From: Pseudobutyrivibrio ruminis AD2017 | GTDB taxonomy: Bacteria > Bacillota > Clostridia > Lachnospirales > Lachnospiraceae | Direction of reading: 5' to 3' | Length of the DNA: 64,000 nucleotides | NCBI RefSeq assembly: GCF_000424305.1 | Contig: NZ_KE384162.1 | Location: 186,001 to 250,000 of the forward strand | Shown: piece after piece, positions 24,261 through 32,517 of the stretch | How the letters are laid out: the number at the start of each line of letters is the position of its first letter | How positions within the stretch are numbered: the stretch's first letter is position 1 | Translations under genes and position numbers: made by a program | Notes under the pieces: generated by a model | Databases searched by the model: none | Seen by the model: the letters and a program-made list of their open reading frames with translations, nothing else | What the model was told of the DNA's origin: nothing

Positions 24261-25363
24261 GTTTTGAACAAATGTTGGAGGAATCATTTAAAACTATACA
24301 CAATGGAGAGGTAGTAGACGGTACTGTTATCAGCGTTAAGCCAGATGAAATCGTTTTAAATATCGGTTACAAGTCAGATGGTATCATTACACGTTCAGAG
24401 TACACAAACGAATCAAATGTTGATCTTACTACTGTAGTTAAAGTTGGTGATCCTTTATCAGCTATCGTAATTAAGGTAAATGATGGTGAAGGACAGGTTC
24501 TTCTTTCTTACAAGAGACTTGCTCAGGAAAAGGGCAATGAAAGACTTGCAGAAGCATTCGAGAACGGTGAAGTTCTTACAGCAACTGTTGATAAGGTACT
24601 TAAGGGTGGCCTTACAGTAGTTGTAGACGAGGCTAGAGTATTTATTCCTGCTTCATTCGTATCAGATGTATACGAGAAAGACCTTACAAAGTATCAGGGT
24701 CAGGAAATCAGTTTTGTTATTACAGAATTCGATCCTAGACGTCGCAGAATCATTGGTAACAGAAAGACACTTCTTGTTGCTGATAGAGCAAAGGCTCAGG
24801 AAGAGCTTATGTCTAAGATTGCTGTTGGTCAGGAATTCGAAGGAACAGTTAAGAATGTTAAAGACTTCGGTGCATTCATCGATTTAGGTGGTGCTGATGG
24901 TCTTCTTCATATTTCAGAAATGAGCTGGGGCCGTGTTGAGAATCCTACAAAGACTCTTAACGTTGGCGATAAAATCAAGGTATTCGTTAAGGAAATCAAG
25001 GACGGCAAGATCGCACTTTCTTGCAAGTTCGATAACGAGAATCCATGGAACGGTGCTGCTGAGAAGTACGCAGTTGGTACAGTTGTAAAGGGTAAAGTAG
25101 TTCGTATGAAGGACTTTGGTGCTTTCGTAGAGCTTGCTCCTGGTATCGATGCACTTCTTCACGTATCACAGATTTCTAAGGATCGTATCGAGAAGCCTTC
25201 AGATGTTCTTACAGTAGGTCAGGATATCGAAGCTAAGGTTGTTGAATTCAACGATGCTGAGAAGAAGATTAGCCTTTCAGTTAAGGCACTTCTTGAGCCA
25301 GAGGCATCTGATGATGCTGAGGTTGCTGATGTTAACATCGAAGAAGTAGCTTCTGAAGAGTAA
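24248..25363 (+). CDS. S1 RNA-binding domain protein (RpsA-like)
   Basis: This 371-residue protein has four S1 OB-fold repeats at about 17-85, 102-167, 188-256 and 273-342. The last two are the most canonical (VGQEFEGTVKNVKDFGAFID and VGTVVKGKVVRMKDFGAFVE). The C-terminus is acidic. Ribosomal S1 in Proteobacteria has six domains; Firmicutes homologues have four and may act in translation or RNA turnover. Start ATG 24248 lies inside ispH, preceded by GAGGAGG, so translation is coupled. A terminator follows. Confidence 0.93.
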   Translation: MSEMSFEQMLEESFKTIHNGEVVDGTVISVKPDEIVLNIGYKSDGIITRSEYTNESNVDLTTVVKVGDPLSAIVIKVNDGEGQVLLSYKRLAQEKGNERLAEAFENGEVLTATVDKVLKGGLTVVVDEARVFIPASFVSDVYEKDLTKYQGQEISFVITEFDPRRRRIIGNRKTLLVADRAKAQEELMSKIAVGQEFEGTVKNVKDFGAFIDLGGADGLLHISEMSWGRVENPTKTLNVGDKIKVFVKEIKDGKIALSCKFDNENPWNGAAEKYAVGTVVKGKVVRMKDFGAFVELAPGIDALLHVSQISKDRIEKPSDVLTVGQDIEAKVVEFNDAEKKISLSVKALLEPEASDDAEVADVNIEEVASEE

Positions 25364-25378
25364 TTTAATTAGTTTTCT

Positions 25379-25414
25379 AGAGCCATTGGTTATGCCAATG
25401 GCTCTTTTTATTTT
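25379..25414 (+). terminator. Terminator of the cmk-ispH-S1 unit
   Basis: AGAGCCATTGG (25379-25389) pairs perfectly with CCAATGGCTCT (25395-25405) and is followed by TTTTTATTTT. Confidence 0.93.
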
Positions 25415-25515
25415 ATTCGTAGATTAGTAACAATAAATACACAATTGATTAGTATAATTACACTTAGTTTAGCAGCAAAGTTAATATATTTATAGTTAAA
25501 GATAGGAGAGACTGT

Positions 25516-26289
25516 ATGGACAATTATGATGCTTTCAAAAAAGAGGTTTATGATCTCACAAAAATTGACTTAAGCTCTTACAAAGAAAAACAGATGAGAA
25601 GACGTATAGACTCTTTAGTTTCTAAACATAAATGTAAAGAATATCATGAATACGTTAGTCTTTTGAAAAGTGATAAGGAGGTTTTTGATGAATTCGTTAA
25701 CTTCCTTACAATCAACGTATCGGAATTTTATAGAAATCCAGAACAGTGGGATTTAATGACAAAGGAATTTATCCCTGAACTTATGAAGCATTCAGGCCAG
25801 AATCTGAAGATTTGGAGTGCTGCTTGTTCTACAGGAGATGAGCCATATTCTCTTGTTATGGCATTATCTCAGCATATTCCTCTTAATAAGATTAAGATTT
25901 TTGCTACAGATATTGATAAGCAGGTTATCGCAACTGCTAAGGTTGGACTTTATAATGCTAAGAGTATTGCGGGAGTTCCAGCTGATTTAAAGAAGAAATT
26001 CTTTACACCTGTAGGAAATTCGTTCCAGATTAGCGAAGAAGTTAAGCGTTGTGTTGAGTTTAAGGAACACAATCTTTTAAGAGACGCATATCCTACAAAC
26101 TATGACATGATAGTTTGTAGAAATGTTCTCATTTATTTTACTGATGAAGCTAAGGATGAAGTATATGCTAAATTTGCAAAATCCTTGAGACAAGGCGGAA
26201 TCCTGTTTATAGGTTCTACCGAACAGGTAATTAACTACAAGGAGCTTGGATATAAGAGACGCTACTCATTCTATTATGAGAAGGTTTAG
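25516..26289 (+). CDS. cheR: Chemotaxis protein methyltransferase CheR
   Basis: This 257-residue S-adenosylmethionine-dependent enzyme methylates glutamates of chemotaxis receptors. An N-terminal helical domain (DLSSYKEKQMRRRIDSLV) precedes the catalytic domain with INVSEFYRNPEQW and WSAACSTGDEPYSLVMAL (SAM site). CRNVLIYFTDEAKDEV is the family signature. It stands alone rather than in a che operon, preceded by a TATAAT at 25453-25458 without a clear -35. Its 3' end overlaps the convergent exonuclease gene by four bases. The receptor at 1938 is a likely but untested substrate. Confidence 0.95.
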   Translation: MDNYDAFKKEVYDLTKIDLSSYKEKQMRRRIDSLVSKHKCKEYHEYVSLLKSDKEVFDEFVNFLTINVSEFYRNPEQWDLMTKEFIPELMKHSGQNLKIWSAACSTGDEPYSLVMALSQHIPLNKIKIFATDIDKQVIATAKVGLYNAKSIAGVPADLKKKFFTPVGNSFQISEEVKRCVEFKEHNLLRDAYPTNYDMIVCRNVLIYFTDEAKDEVYAKFAKSLRQGGILFIGSTEQVINYKELGYKRRYSFYYEKV

Positions 26290-27344
26290 TGCTTAAGCAT
26301 ATATCTGCAAATTTTAACCAATAAGGTTGGTGTAATATCTGCAATATCTACGTAAGCTTCTTTAGCTTCGTAGGATGGCTTGAAAGTTCGTATTGTTCCA
26401 ATATCTAATTTTTCAGGAAGGGCAAGGAACTGTCCTTCCTTTTTTATTTTGCAGTCTGACCTTTTTGCGGGACGTCGGCAGGATTTATCCATGCTTTCGC
26501 CTATAGCTTTAGGAATAATAATATCTTCGTTTATGAGATAGTAATAGTTTTTGAAATCAGGTAGGAAGGTGTAAAGCTCACCATCAAATAGGTTAAGAGT
26601 AACGTATATACGATTGTTTCTTACTATATAAAGACCGTAATCCCTTTGCTTACTAATCTGATTTGGAAGCTCTAAATCTATTTCGATTTCAAATCTAAGC
26701 TTTGAATTTTCAATGGAATGATTTAGATATCGTAAATCCGTAGTGAGCAGTTCAGGGTAAGCTAAAATATCAGTGATAAAAATCATACCCTTAACATCTT
26801 CAAAGTTGTGTAAAAGAATTAGATTTTTGGATTCTTCGTCACCAGTTAAAGAGTAATGCTGATATACAGGAATTAATTCGCCACCATTATATTTATCGTC
26901 TCTGTGAAGCCCTAAGAATTCTTCTATGGTTTTTTGCTTGTAATTTGGAAGATCTAACAGACATCTGGCTTTTGTTGAACGTAAATACATATCAATATGA
27001 TGCTTAGATTTGATTTTTGTAATAAAGTTATATTTTCTACATCGTTCAACTATAAATGATTCGTCAAAGCGGGTAGAATTGAAGCCTAAAAGATTATCAT
27101 AATGCTCGATAACATTTTCAAACTCCGTGATGATTTCTATTTCTTCGGTTTCATTTTTTGCTAGAAGCTGAGTGATAGTTACAGTGGAACCTTTCCTTGT
27201 TGCATATCCGATTAAATATATAAAGGATTTTCTTGGGGAGAGGCCTGTACATTCGATATCAAAGAATAATGTATTTTCATTAAAATACATATCATAAATT
27301 GTGTTTAATTTCTCTAACTCATAATTTTTATTAATAATTTCCAT
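26286..27344 (-). CDS. YprB-like ribonuclease H-fold exonuclease
   Basis: This 352-residue protein has a DEDD-type exonuclease fold in its first 200 residues. Motif I is FFDIECTGLSP, motif II lies near LLGFNSTRFDESF, and motif III is HNFEDVKGM, where the last acidic residues would bind metal. This is the YprB_RNaseH_like family. The C-terminal half has mixed beta-strand character and no domain I can name. It is transcribed divergently from the Rnf operon, across a 160-base intergenic region, and converges on cheR. Its substrate is unknown. Confidence 0.82.
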   Translation of the reverse strand: MEIINKNYELEKLNTIYDMYFNENTLFFDIECTGLSPRKSFIYLIGYATRKGSTVTITQLLAKNETEEIEIITEFENVIEHYDNLLGFNSTRFDESFIVERCRKYNFITKIKSKHHIDMYLRSTKARCLLDLPNYKQKTIEEFLGLHRDDKYNGGELIPVYQHYSLTGDEESKNLILLHNFEDVKGMIFITDILAYPELLTTDLRYLNHSIENSKLRFEIEIDLELPNQISKQRDYGLYIVRNNRIYVTLNLFDGELYTFLPDFKNYYYLINEDIIIPKAIGESMDKSCRRPAKRSDCKIKKEGQFLALPEKLDIGTIRTFKPSYEAKEAYVDIADITPTLLVKICRYMLKH

Positions 27345-27457
27345 AACTAACTACATTCCAATCCTATATCTTGTCTAATATCACACTAAGTGTAACAGTT
27401 TAGTATTAAAAAATGTACAAAACAATTGATAAAAATTATCTATAAGTTATGTATAAA

Positions 27458-27466
27458 TGTTATAAT
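27458..27466 (+). promoter_or_regulatory. Extended -10 promoter of the rnf operon
   Basis: TGT-TATAAT (TATAAT at 27461-27466) forms an extended -10 about 40 bases before rnfC. No close -35 is present at 17 bases. The intergenic stretch 27345-27457 otherwise holds only AT-rich sequence and an 11-base inverted repeat at 27383-27393. Confidence 0.55.
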
Positions 27467-27504
27467 CAAATATATATATGAAAAAAGAAAGAGGAGGTCA
27501 AAAG

Positions 27505-28824
27505 ATGAGCCTTAGAACATTCAAAGGTGGTGTACATCCTTATGATGGCAAAGAGCTTACAAAAGAAAAGCCAGTTAAGGAATACTTACCACAGGGCGAA
27601 TTAGTTTTTCCTCTGTCTCAGCATATCGGAGCACCGGCAGTGGCATGTGTCAATGTGGGCGATACAGTGCTTAGAGGTCAGAAGATAGCTGACGCAGGAG
27701 GATTCGTTTCTGCTCCAATTTTTTCTAGTGTTTCCGGTACCGTAAAGGCAATCGAACCTAGACGAGTCGCTACTGGAGATATGGTTAATTCCATCATTAT
27801 TGAAAGTGATGGTAAATTCATTGAAACTGGTTTTGAACATTGTGACGATTTCACCAAGCTTTCCAATGAAGAAATACTCAAGAAAATTCAGGATGCTGGT
27901 GTTGTCGGCATGGGTGGTGCAGGTTTTCCAACACATGTCAAATTGTCACCTAAGAATCCAGATCAAATTGAATATATCATTGCTAATTGTGCGGAGTGTG
28001 AGCCATATCTTACATCCGACTACAGAAGTATGGTAGAAGAGCCAGATAAGCTTATTCTTGGCTTAAAGATTATTCTCAAGCTTTTCCCAAAAGCAAAGGG
28101 ATTAATAGCTATTGAGGATAATAAGAGTGATGTTATCACATCATTACAGAGACTTACACAAAGTGAGTCTAGAATTGAGGTTGTGCCACTTCTTACAAAA
28201 TATCCACAGGGTGGTGAACGTCAAATCATTAAAGCTTGTACAGATAGGGAAATCAATTCTAAGATGCTTCCAGCTGATGCTGGTTGTATCGTAGATAATG
28301 TTGCTACCATTAATGCAATCTATACAGCTGTTATAGAAGGTAAGCCTGTTATTGATAGAATTTTCACTGTGACAGGTGATGCAGTTATGGAACCACGTAA
28401 CTATCGAATTTGCATTGGTACAAGTTGCAAGGAAATTATAGAAGCAGCAGAAGGATTTGTTAGAGAACCAGCTAAAATTATTTCAGGTGGTCCTATGATG
28501 GGATTTGCTGTTATGGATACAGATTTCCCTACAACAAAAACTACTAGTGCAATCCTTTGTATGTCAGAGGATGAGGTTTCTAAGTATGAGACAACAGCAT
28601 GCATCAATTGTGGTAGATGCGTAGAGGCTTGCCCAGAGAACCTGATTCCTTCAAGACTTTCTAAATTCTCTGACCATGATGACAAAGAACAATTTGAAAA
28701 ATGGTATGGTCTTGAGTGTATTGAATGTGGCAGCTGTAGTTATGCTTGCCCTGCGAGAAAACCACTTGCTCAGTCAATCAAGACAATGAAAAAACATATT
28801 CTTGCTGATAAGAGAAAAAAGTAG
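27505..28824 (+). CDS. rnfC: Electron transport complex subunit RnfC
   Basis: This 439-residue cytoplasmic subunit of the Rnf ferredoxin:NAD+ oxidoreductase binds FMN and NADH. Near the N-terminus are GGVHPYDGKELT and a biotinyl-like fold. GVVGMGGAGFPTHVKL is the nucleotide-binding glycine-rich segment. Two 4Fe-4S motifs close the protein: CINCGRCVEACPENL and CIECGSCSYACP. The frame is open to 27478, but GAGGAGG at about 27489-27495 fixes ATG 27505. It is first of six rnf genes in the order C-D-G-E-A-B. Confidence 0.96.
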   Translation: MSLRTFKGGVHPYDGKELTKEKPVKEYLPQGELVFPLSQHIGAPAVACVNVGDTVLRGQKIADAGGFVSAPIFSSVSGTVKAIEPRRVATGDMVNSIIIESDGKFIETGFEHCDDFTKLSNEEILKKIQDAGVVGMGGAGFPTHVKLSPKNPDQIEYIIANCAECEPYLTSDYRSMVEEPDKLILGLKIILKLFPKAKGLIAIEDNKSDVITSLQRLTQSESRIEVVPLLTKYPQGGERQIIKACTDREINSKMLPADAGCIVDNVATINAIYTAVIEGKPVIDRIFTVTGDAVMEPRNYRICIGTSCKEIIEAAEGFVREPAKIISGGPMMGFAVMDTDFPTTKTTSAILCMSEDEVSKYETTACINCGRCVEACPENLIPSRLSKFSDHDDKEQFEKWYGLECIECGSCSYACPARKPLAQSIKTMKKHILADKRKK

Positions 28825-28840
28825 AAAGGAAGGGTAGAAC

Positions 28841-29779
28841 GTGAGTAATTTATTAAAAGTTTCTTCATCTCCACATATTAGAGCGAAGGACGATAGTAGT
28901 ATTATCATGTTATATGTGATAATTGCACTTATGCCAACTACACTATTTGGTATAATTAACTTTGGAATTCGAGCATTATTACTTGTGGCTGTTTGTATCG
29001 CTACCTGTGTTTTATCTGAATTCTTATTTGAAAAGGCTGTTGGAAAGAAGAATACTATCGGTGATTTAAGCGCTGCTGTCACAGGACTTCTTCTTGCTCT
29101 CAATTTGCCACATACACTTCCTGTTTGGCAGGCAGTATTAGGAAGCGTTTTTGCTATCGTTGTTGTAAAGATGCTTTTTGGTGGTTTAGGTCAGAACTTT
29201 ATGAACCCAGCTCTTGGCGGTCGTGTGTTCTTGCTTATTTCATTTGCTGGAACAATGACTCATTTTGAGTATGATGGTGTCGCTGGACCTACTCCTCTTG
29301 CTTCAATTGGCGGTGGTAATGTTAACACACTTGACATGTTAATTGGACGTACTGCCGGAACAATCGGTGAGACAAGTACAATTTGCATTTTAATCGGTGC
29401 TATTATCCTTATTTTATTAGGAGTTATCGATTTAGTAATACCAGGTGTTTACATTCTTACATTTTCTCTATTTGTTATTTTATTTGGAGGACATGGATTT
29501 GATACAGCATTCCTCGTTGCACATCTTTGTGGTGGTGGATTAATGCTTGGTGCATTCTTCATGGCAACGGATTACGTAACATCTCCAATCACGCCACTTG
29601 GTAAGGTTATTTTTGGTATCTGTCTTGGTATTTTAACAGGAATCTTTAGATTCTTCGGAAACAGTGCAGAGGGTGTCAGCTATGCTATTATTTTCTGCAA
29701 CCTCTTAGTTCCACTTATTGAGAAGATTACCGTACCTAGAGCCTTCGGAATCTCAAGGGAGGTGAAGTCTAATGAATAA
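28841..29779 (+). CDS. rnfD: Electron transport complex subunit RnfD
   Basis: This 312-residue membrane subunit has about eight to ten helices and is homologous to NqrB. It starts with GTG 28841 after AAGGAAGGG. The covalent FMN site of the family (SGAT-like) is here DGVAGPTPLASI, which retains the threonine at about residue 149. LGQNFMNPALGGRVFLL is a further family motif. Its last codons overlap rnfG. Confidence 0.95.
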   Translation: MSNLLKVSSSPHIRAKDDSSIIMLYVIIALMPTTLFGIINFGIRALLLVAVCIATCVLSEFLFEKAVGKKNTIGDLSAAVTGLLLALNLPHTLPVWQAVLGSVFAIVVVKMLFGGLGQNFMNPALGGRVFLLISFAGTMTHFEYDGVAGPTPLASIGGGNVNTLDMLIGRTAGTIGETSTICILIGAIILILLGVIDLVIPGVYILTFSLFVILFGGHGFDTAFLVAHLCGGGLMLGAFFMATDYVTSPITPLGKVIFGICLGILTGIFRFFGNSAEGVSYAIIFCNLLVPLIEKITVPRAFGISREVKSNE

Positions 29780-30395
29780 ATTAGTAAAAGATGCATTAGT
29801 TCTTACATGCATTACTCTTGTTGCAGGCTTCGCTTTGGGACTCGTTTATGAAATCACAAAGGCTCCAATCGAAAGAGCTCATCAGGCAGCAATGAAAGAA
29901 GCTTATTCTTCAGTTTTTGTTGATGCAGCTTCATTTGCTGAAATAGAGGGTTTTGATTCTTCTGCTGCTACAGACTATGTTCATGAAGCAGGCTACGGTA
30001 CGGAGACGATTGATAATTGTGTAGAAGCTCTTGACGGTTCAAACAATGTAATCGGTTATGTGCTTACAGTTACAACATCAGCTGGTTACGGCGGAGATAT
30101 TACATTCTCTGTTGGAATAACAAATGATGGCATTATCAATGGTTATTCAATCACTTCAATATCTGAGACTGCTGGTCTTGGTATGAAGGCTAAAGATACA
30201 GGTGATGGCACATTTTCTGCTCAGTTTATAAATAGACAAGCAGAAATATTTACAGTTACAAAAACTGGCGCTTCTTCTTCTAGCGAAGTAGATGCTATTT
30301 CAGCAGCAACTGTAACTTCTCGTGCTATGACAGGTGGAATCAATGCTTGTGTCACCTACTTTGAATCTATCGTAGGAGGTGCTGCAAATGAATAA
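29772..30395 (+). CDS. rnfG: Electron transport complex subunit RnfG
   Basis: This 207-residue subunit has one N-terminal membrane helix (about 8-27) and an extracytoplasmic FMN-binding domain. The covalent flavin motif reads DAISAATVTS with the acceptor threonine at residue 180; most homologues have SGAT, so the glycine is alanine here. The threonine should be modified by ApbE, whose gene is not in this window. The ATG at 29772 overlaps rnfD by eight bases, and the C-terminus overlaps the start of rnfE. Confidence 0.95.
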   Translation: MNKLVKDALVLTCITLVAGFALGLVYEITKAPIERAHQAAMKEAYSSVFVDAASFAEIEGFDSSAATDYVHEAGYGTETIDNCVEALDGSNNVIGYVLTVTTSAGYGGDITFSVGITNDGIINGYSITSISETAGLGMKAKDTGDGTFSAQFINRQAEIFTVTKTGASSSSEVDAISAATVTSRAMTGGINACVTYFESIVGGAANE

Positions 30396-31119
30396 GAACC
30401 TAGAAAGAGTATTTAATGGACTTTGGAAGGAAAATCCTACCTTTGTATTAATGCTTGGTATGTGTCCAACACTTGCTGTTACCACATCAGCAATTAATGG
30501 TATTGGCATGGGACTTTCTACAACAGTTGTTCTTGTTTTATCAAACATGCTTATTTCTGCTCTTAGAAATCTAATTCCAGATAGAGTTAGAATGCCAGCA
30601 TTTATCGTTGTAGTTGCATCCTTCGTTACAATTGTTCAGTTTTTAATGGAAGGTTTTACTCCTTCATTATATGAGTCACTTGGAATTTATATTCCACTTA
30701 TCGTAGTTAACTGCATCATCTTAGGACGTGCAGAAAGCTACGCAAGCAAGAATCCTGTTATTCCATCTATGTTTGATGGTATCGGTATGGGACTTGGTTT
30801 CACAGTTGGCCTTACACTTATTGGTATGGTTCGTGAAATTCTTGCAAATGGATCAATATTTGGCGCTACAATTGCACCACTTAATGATTATCACATCACA
30901 TTGTTTGGCCTTGCTCCTGGTGCATTTTTCGTACTTGGATGTCTTGTAGCAATTATGAATGTGATTCGTAGAAATATGGAAGCTAAAGGAAAGCCACTTC
31001 CAGCAGTTCAGGGATGTCTTGGTGGAGACTGTTCAGGTTGTACTTTATCATCAGCTTGTACTGGCAAGACTTTAGCTAATAAGGCTAATGATAATAATAC
31101 AGGAAAGGAGGAGGAATAA
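30388..31119 (+). CDS. rnfE: Electron transport complex subunit RnfE
   Basis: This 243-residue integral membrane protein has about six helices and carries one of the membrane-embedded cysteine pairs that share an iron-sulfur centre with RnfA. Family motifs are NPTFVLMLGMCPTLAVT and FDGIGMGLGFTVGLTLIGMV. An uncommon Cys-rich C-terminal tail (CLGGDCSGCTLSSACTG) could bind a metal or cluster. GGAGGT at 30375-30380 fixes ATG 30388, overlapping rnfG. Confidence 0.95.
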   Translation: MNKNLERVFNGLWKENPTFVLMLGMCPTLAVTTSAINGIGMGLSTTVVLVLSNMLISALRNLIPDRVRMPAFIVVVASFVTIVQFLMEGFTPSLYESLGIYIPLIVVNCIILGRAESYASKNPVIPSMFDGIGMGLGFTVGLTLIGMVREILANGSIFGATIAPLNDYHITLFGLAPGAFFVLGCLVAIMNVIRRNMEAKGKPLPAVQGCLGGDCSGCTLSSACTGKTLANKANDNNTGKEEE

Positions 31120-31703
31120 TGAGTTACGTTACAGGTCTAATTCTTTTATTAGTAGCTTCAGCTATTGTAAACAATGTTGTTCTTTCTCAGTTCCTTGGAC
31201 TTTGTCCATTCCTTGGAGTTTCTAAGAGAGTTGAGACAGCAGCAGGTATGGGTGGAGCAGTAATTTTCGTAATTACAATTTCATCTTTTGTAACATCTCT
31301 TATTTATAAGTTTATTTTAAAGCCTACTAAATTCGAATACATGCAGACAATCGTTTTTATTCTTGTTATTGCTGCACTTGTTCAGTTTGTAGAGATGTTC
31401 CTTAAGAAGAGTGTGCCTTCACTTTATAAGTCACTTGGTGTTTACCTTCCTCTTATCACTACAAATTGCGCTGTTCTTGGTACAGCTATTAATAATGTTA
31501 CTAAGGAATATGATATTCTCGAGTCTGTTATTAATGGTTTTGGCGTAGCTGTTGGTTTTACAATTGCTATTGTTATCATGGCTGGTATCAGAGAAAAGAT
31601 TGAATACAACGATTTTCCACAGGCCTTTAAGGGCTCAGCTATCGTTCTTGTTACAGCAGGACTTATGGCTATGGCTTTCATGGGCTTTGCTGGAGTGATT
31701 TAA
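31119..31703 (+). CDS. rnfA: Electron transport complex subunit RnfA
   Basis: This 194-residue membrane protein has six helices, paired in inverted topology with RnfE. Motifs NNVVLSQFLGLCPFLGVS and TTNCAVLGTAINN contain the two cysteines that ligate the intramembrane iron centre. AAGGAGGAGG precedes the ATG, which shares one base with the rnfE stop. Confidence 0.96.
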   Translation: MSYVTGLILLLVASAIVNNVVLSQFLGLCPFLGVSKRVETAAGMGGAVIFVITISSFVTSLIYKFILKPTKFEYMQTIVFILVIAALVQFVEMFLKKSVPSLYKSLGVYLPLITTNCAVLGTAINNVTKEYDILESVINGFGVAVGFTIAIVIMAGIREKIEYNDFPQAFKGSAIVLVTAGLMAMAFMGFAGVI

Positions 31704-31716
31704 GGAGGGCTGACAA

Positions 31717-32508
31717 ATGAGTATAACAGGAATTTTACTGGCAGCTGTTATAGTTGGCGCTACCGGATGTATTATTGGATTTTTCCTTTGCTTCTCATCT
31801 GAGAAGTTTAAGGTAGAAGTTGATCCTAGAGAAGAAGCTATTCTATCAGTTCTTCCTGGAAATAACTGTGGTGGGTGTGGTTATGCTGGATGTTCTGGCT
31901 TAGCTGCAGCTATTGCAAAGGGTGAGGCACCTGTTAATCAGTGCCCAGTTGGTGGAGCACCTGTTGCGGCTCAGGTTTCTGAGATTATGGGTGTTGCTGC
32001 TGAAGAAGGCGTTCGTAAGGTCGCTTTCGTTATGTGTAATGGCACATGTGAAAATGCTACTCAGCTTTATGAGTATACTGGCGTTGAGGATTGTCAGGCA
32101 ATGGCTTATGTTCCTGGCGGTGGTCCTAAAGCTTGTTCTTATGGCTGTATGGGATTTGGTTCATGCGTTAAGGCATGTCCATTTGACGCTATTCATATTG
32201 TTGATGGCGTAGCTCTTGTTGACAGAGACGCATGTAAGGCTTGTGGTAAGTGTGTGGCTGTATGTCCTAATCATCTTATCGAGCTTATTCCTTACGATTT
32301 TGGTCACGCTGTCAGATGCCATAACAATGATAAGGGAAAAGATGTTATGAGTGTTTGTAAAGTCGGCTGTATAGGCTGTCATAAGTGTGAAAAGGTCTGT
32401 GAAAGCGATGCAATCCATGTTGAAGGATTCTTTGCTCACATAGATCAAAATAAATGTACAAGCTGCGGTAAATGTGCCGAAGCGTGTCCAAGAAAAATTA
32501 TTTTGTAA
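31717..32508 (+). CDS. rnfB: Electron transport complex subunit RnfB
   Basis: This 263-residue polyferredoxin is the ferredoxin entry point of Rnf. An N-terminal membrane anchor (about 5-27) is followed by the CNNCGG-like 4Fe-4S fold (PGNNCGGCGYAGCSGLA). C-terminal ferredoxin motifs then follow: MGFGSCVKACPFDAI, CKACGKCVAVCPNHL, CIGCHKCEKVCESDAI and CTSCGKCAEACPRKI. This is four further CxxCxxCxxxC-type clusters and close to typical for clostridial RnfB. It ends nine bases before the flavin reductase gene. Confidence 0.96.
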   Translation: MSITGILLAAVIVGATGCIIGFFLCFSSEKFKVEVDPREEAILSVLPGNNCGGCGYAGCSGLAAAIAKGEAPVNQCPVGGAPVAAQVSEIMGVAAEEGVRKVAFVMCNGTCENATQLYEYTGVEDCQAMAYVPGGGPKACSYGCMGFGSCVKACPFDAIHIVDGVALVDRDACKACGKCVAVCPNHLIELIPYDFGHAVRCHNNDKGKDVMSVCKVGCIGCHKCEKVCESDAIHVEGFFAHIDQNKCTSCGKCAEACPRKIIL

Positions 32509-32517
32509 GGAGGTAAC

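Noticed and set aside
27383-27393. ACACTAAGTGT inverted repeat between the exonuclease and rnfC as a Rex site
   Set aside because: It does not match the TTGTGA-N6-TCACAA Rex consensus and is short enough to arise by chance.
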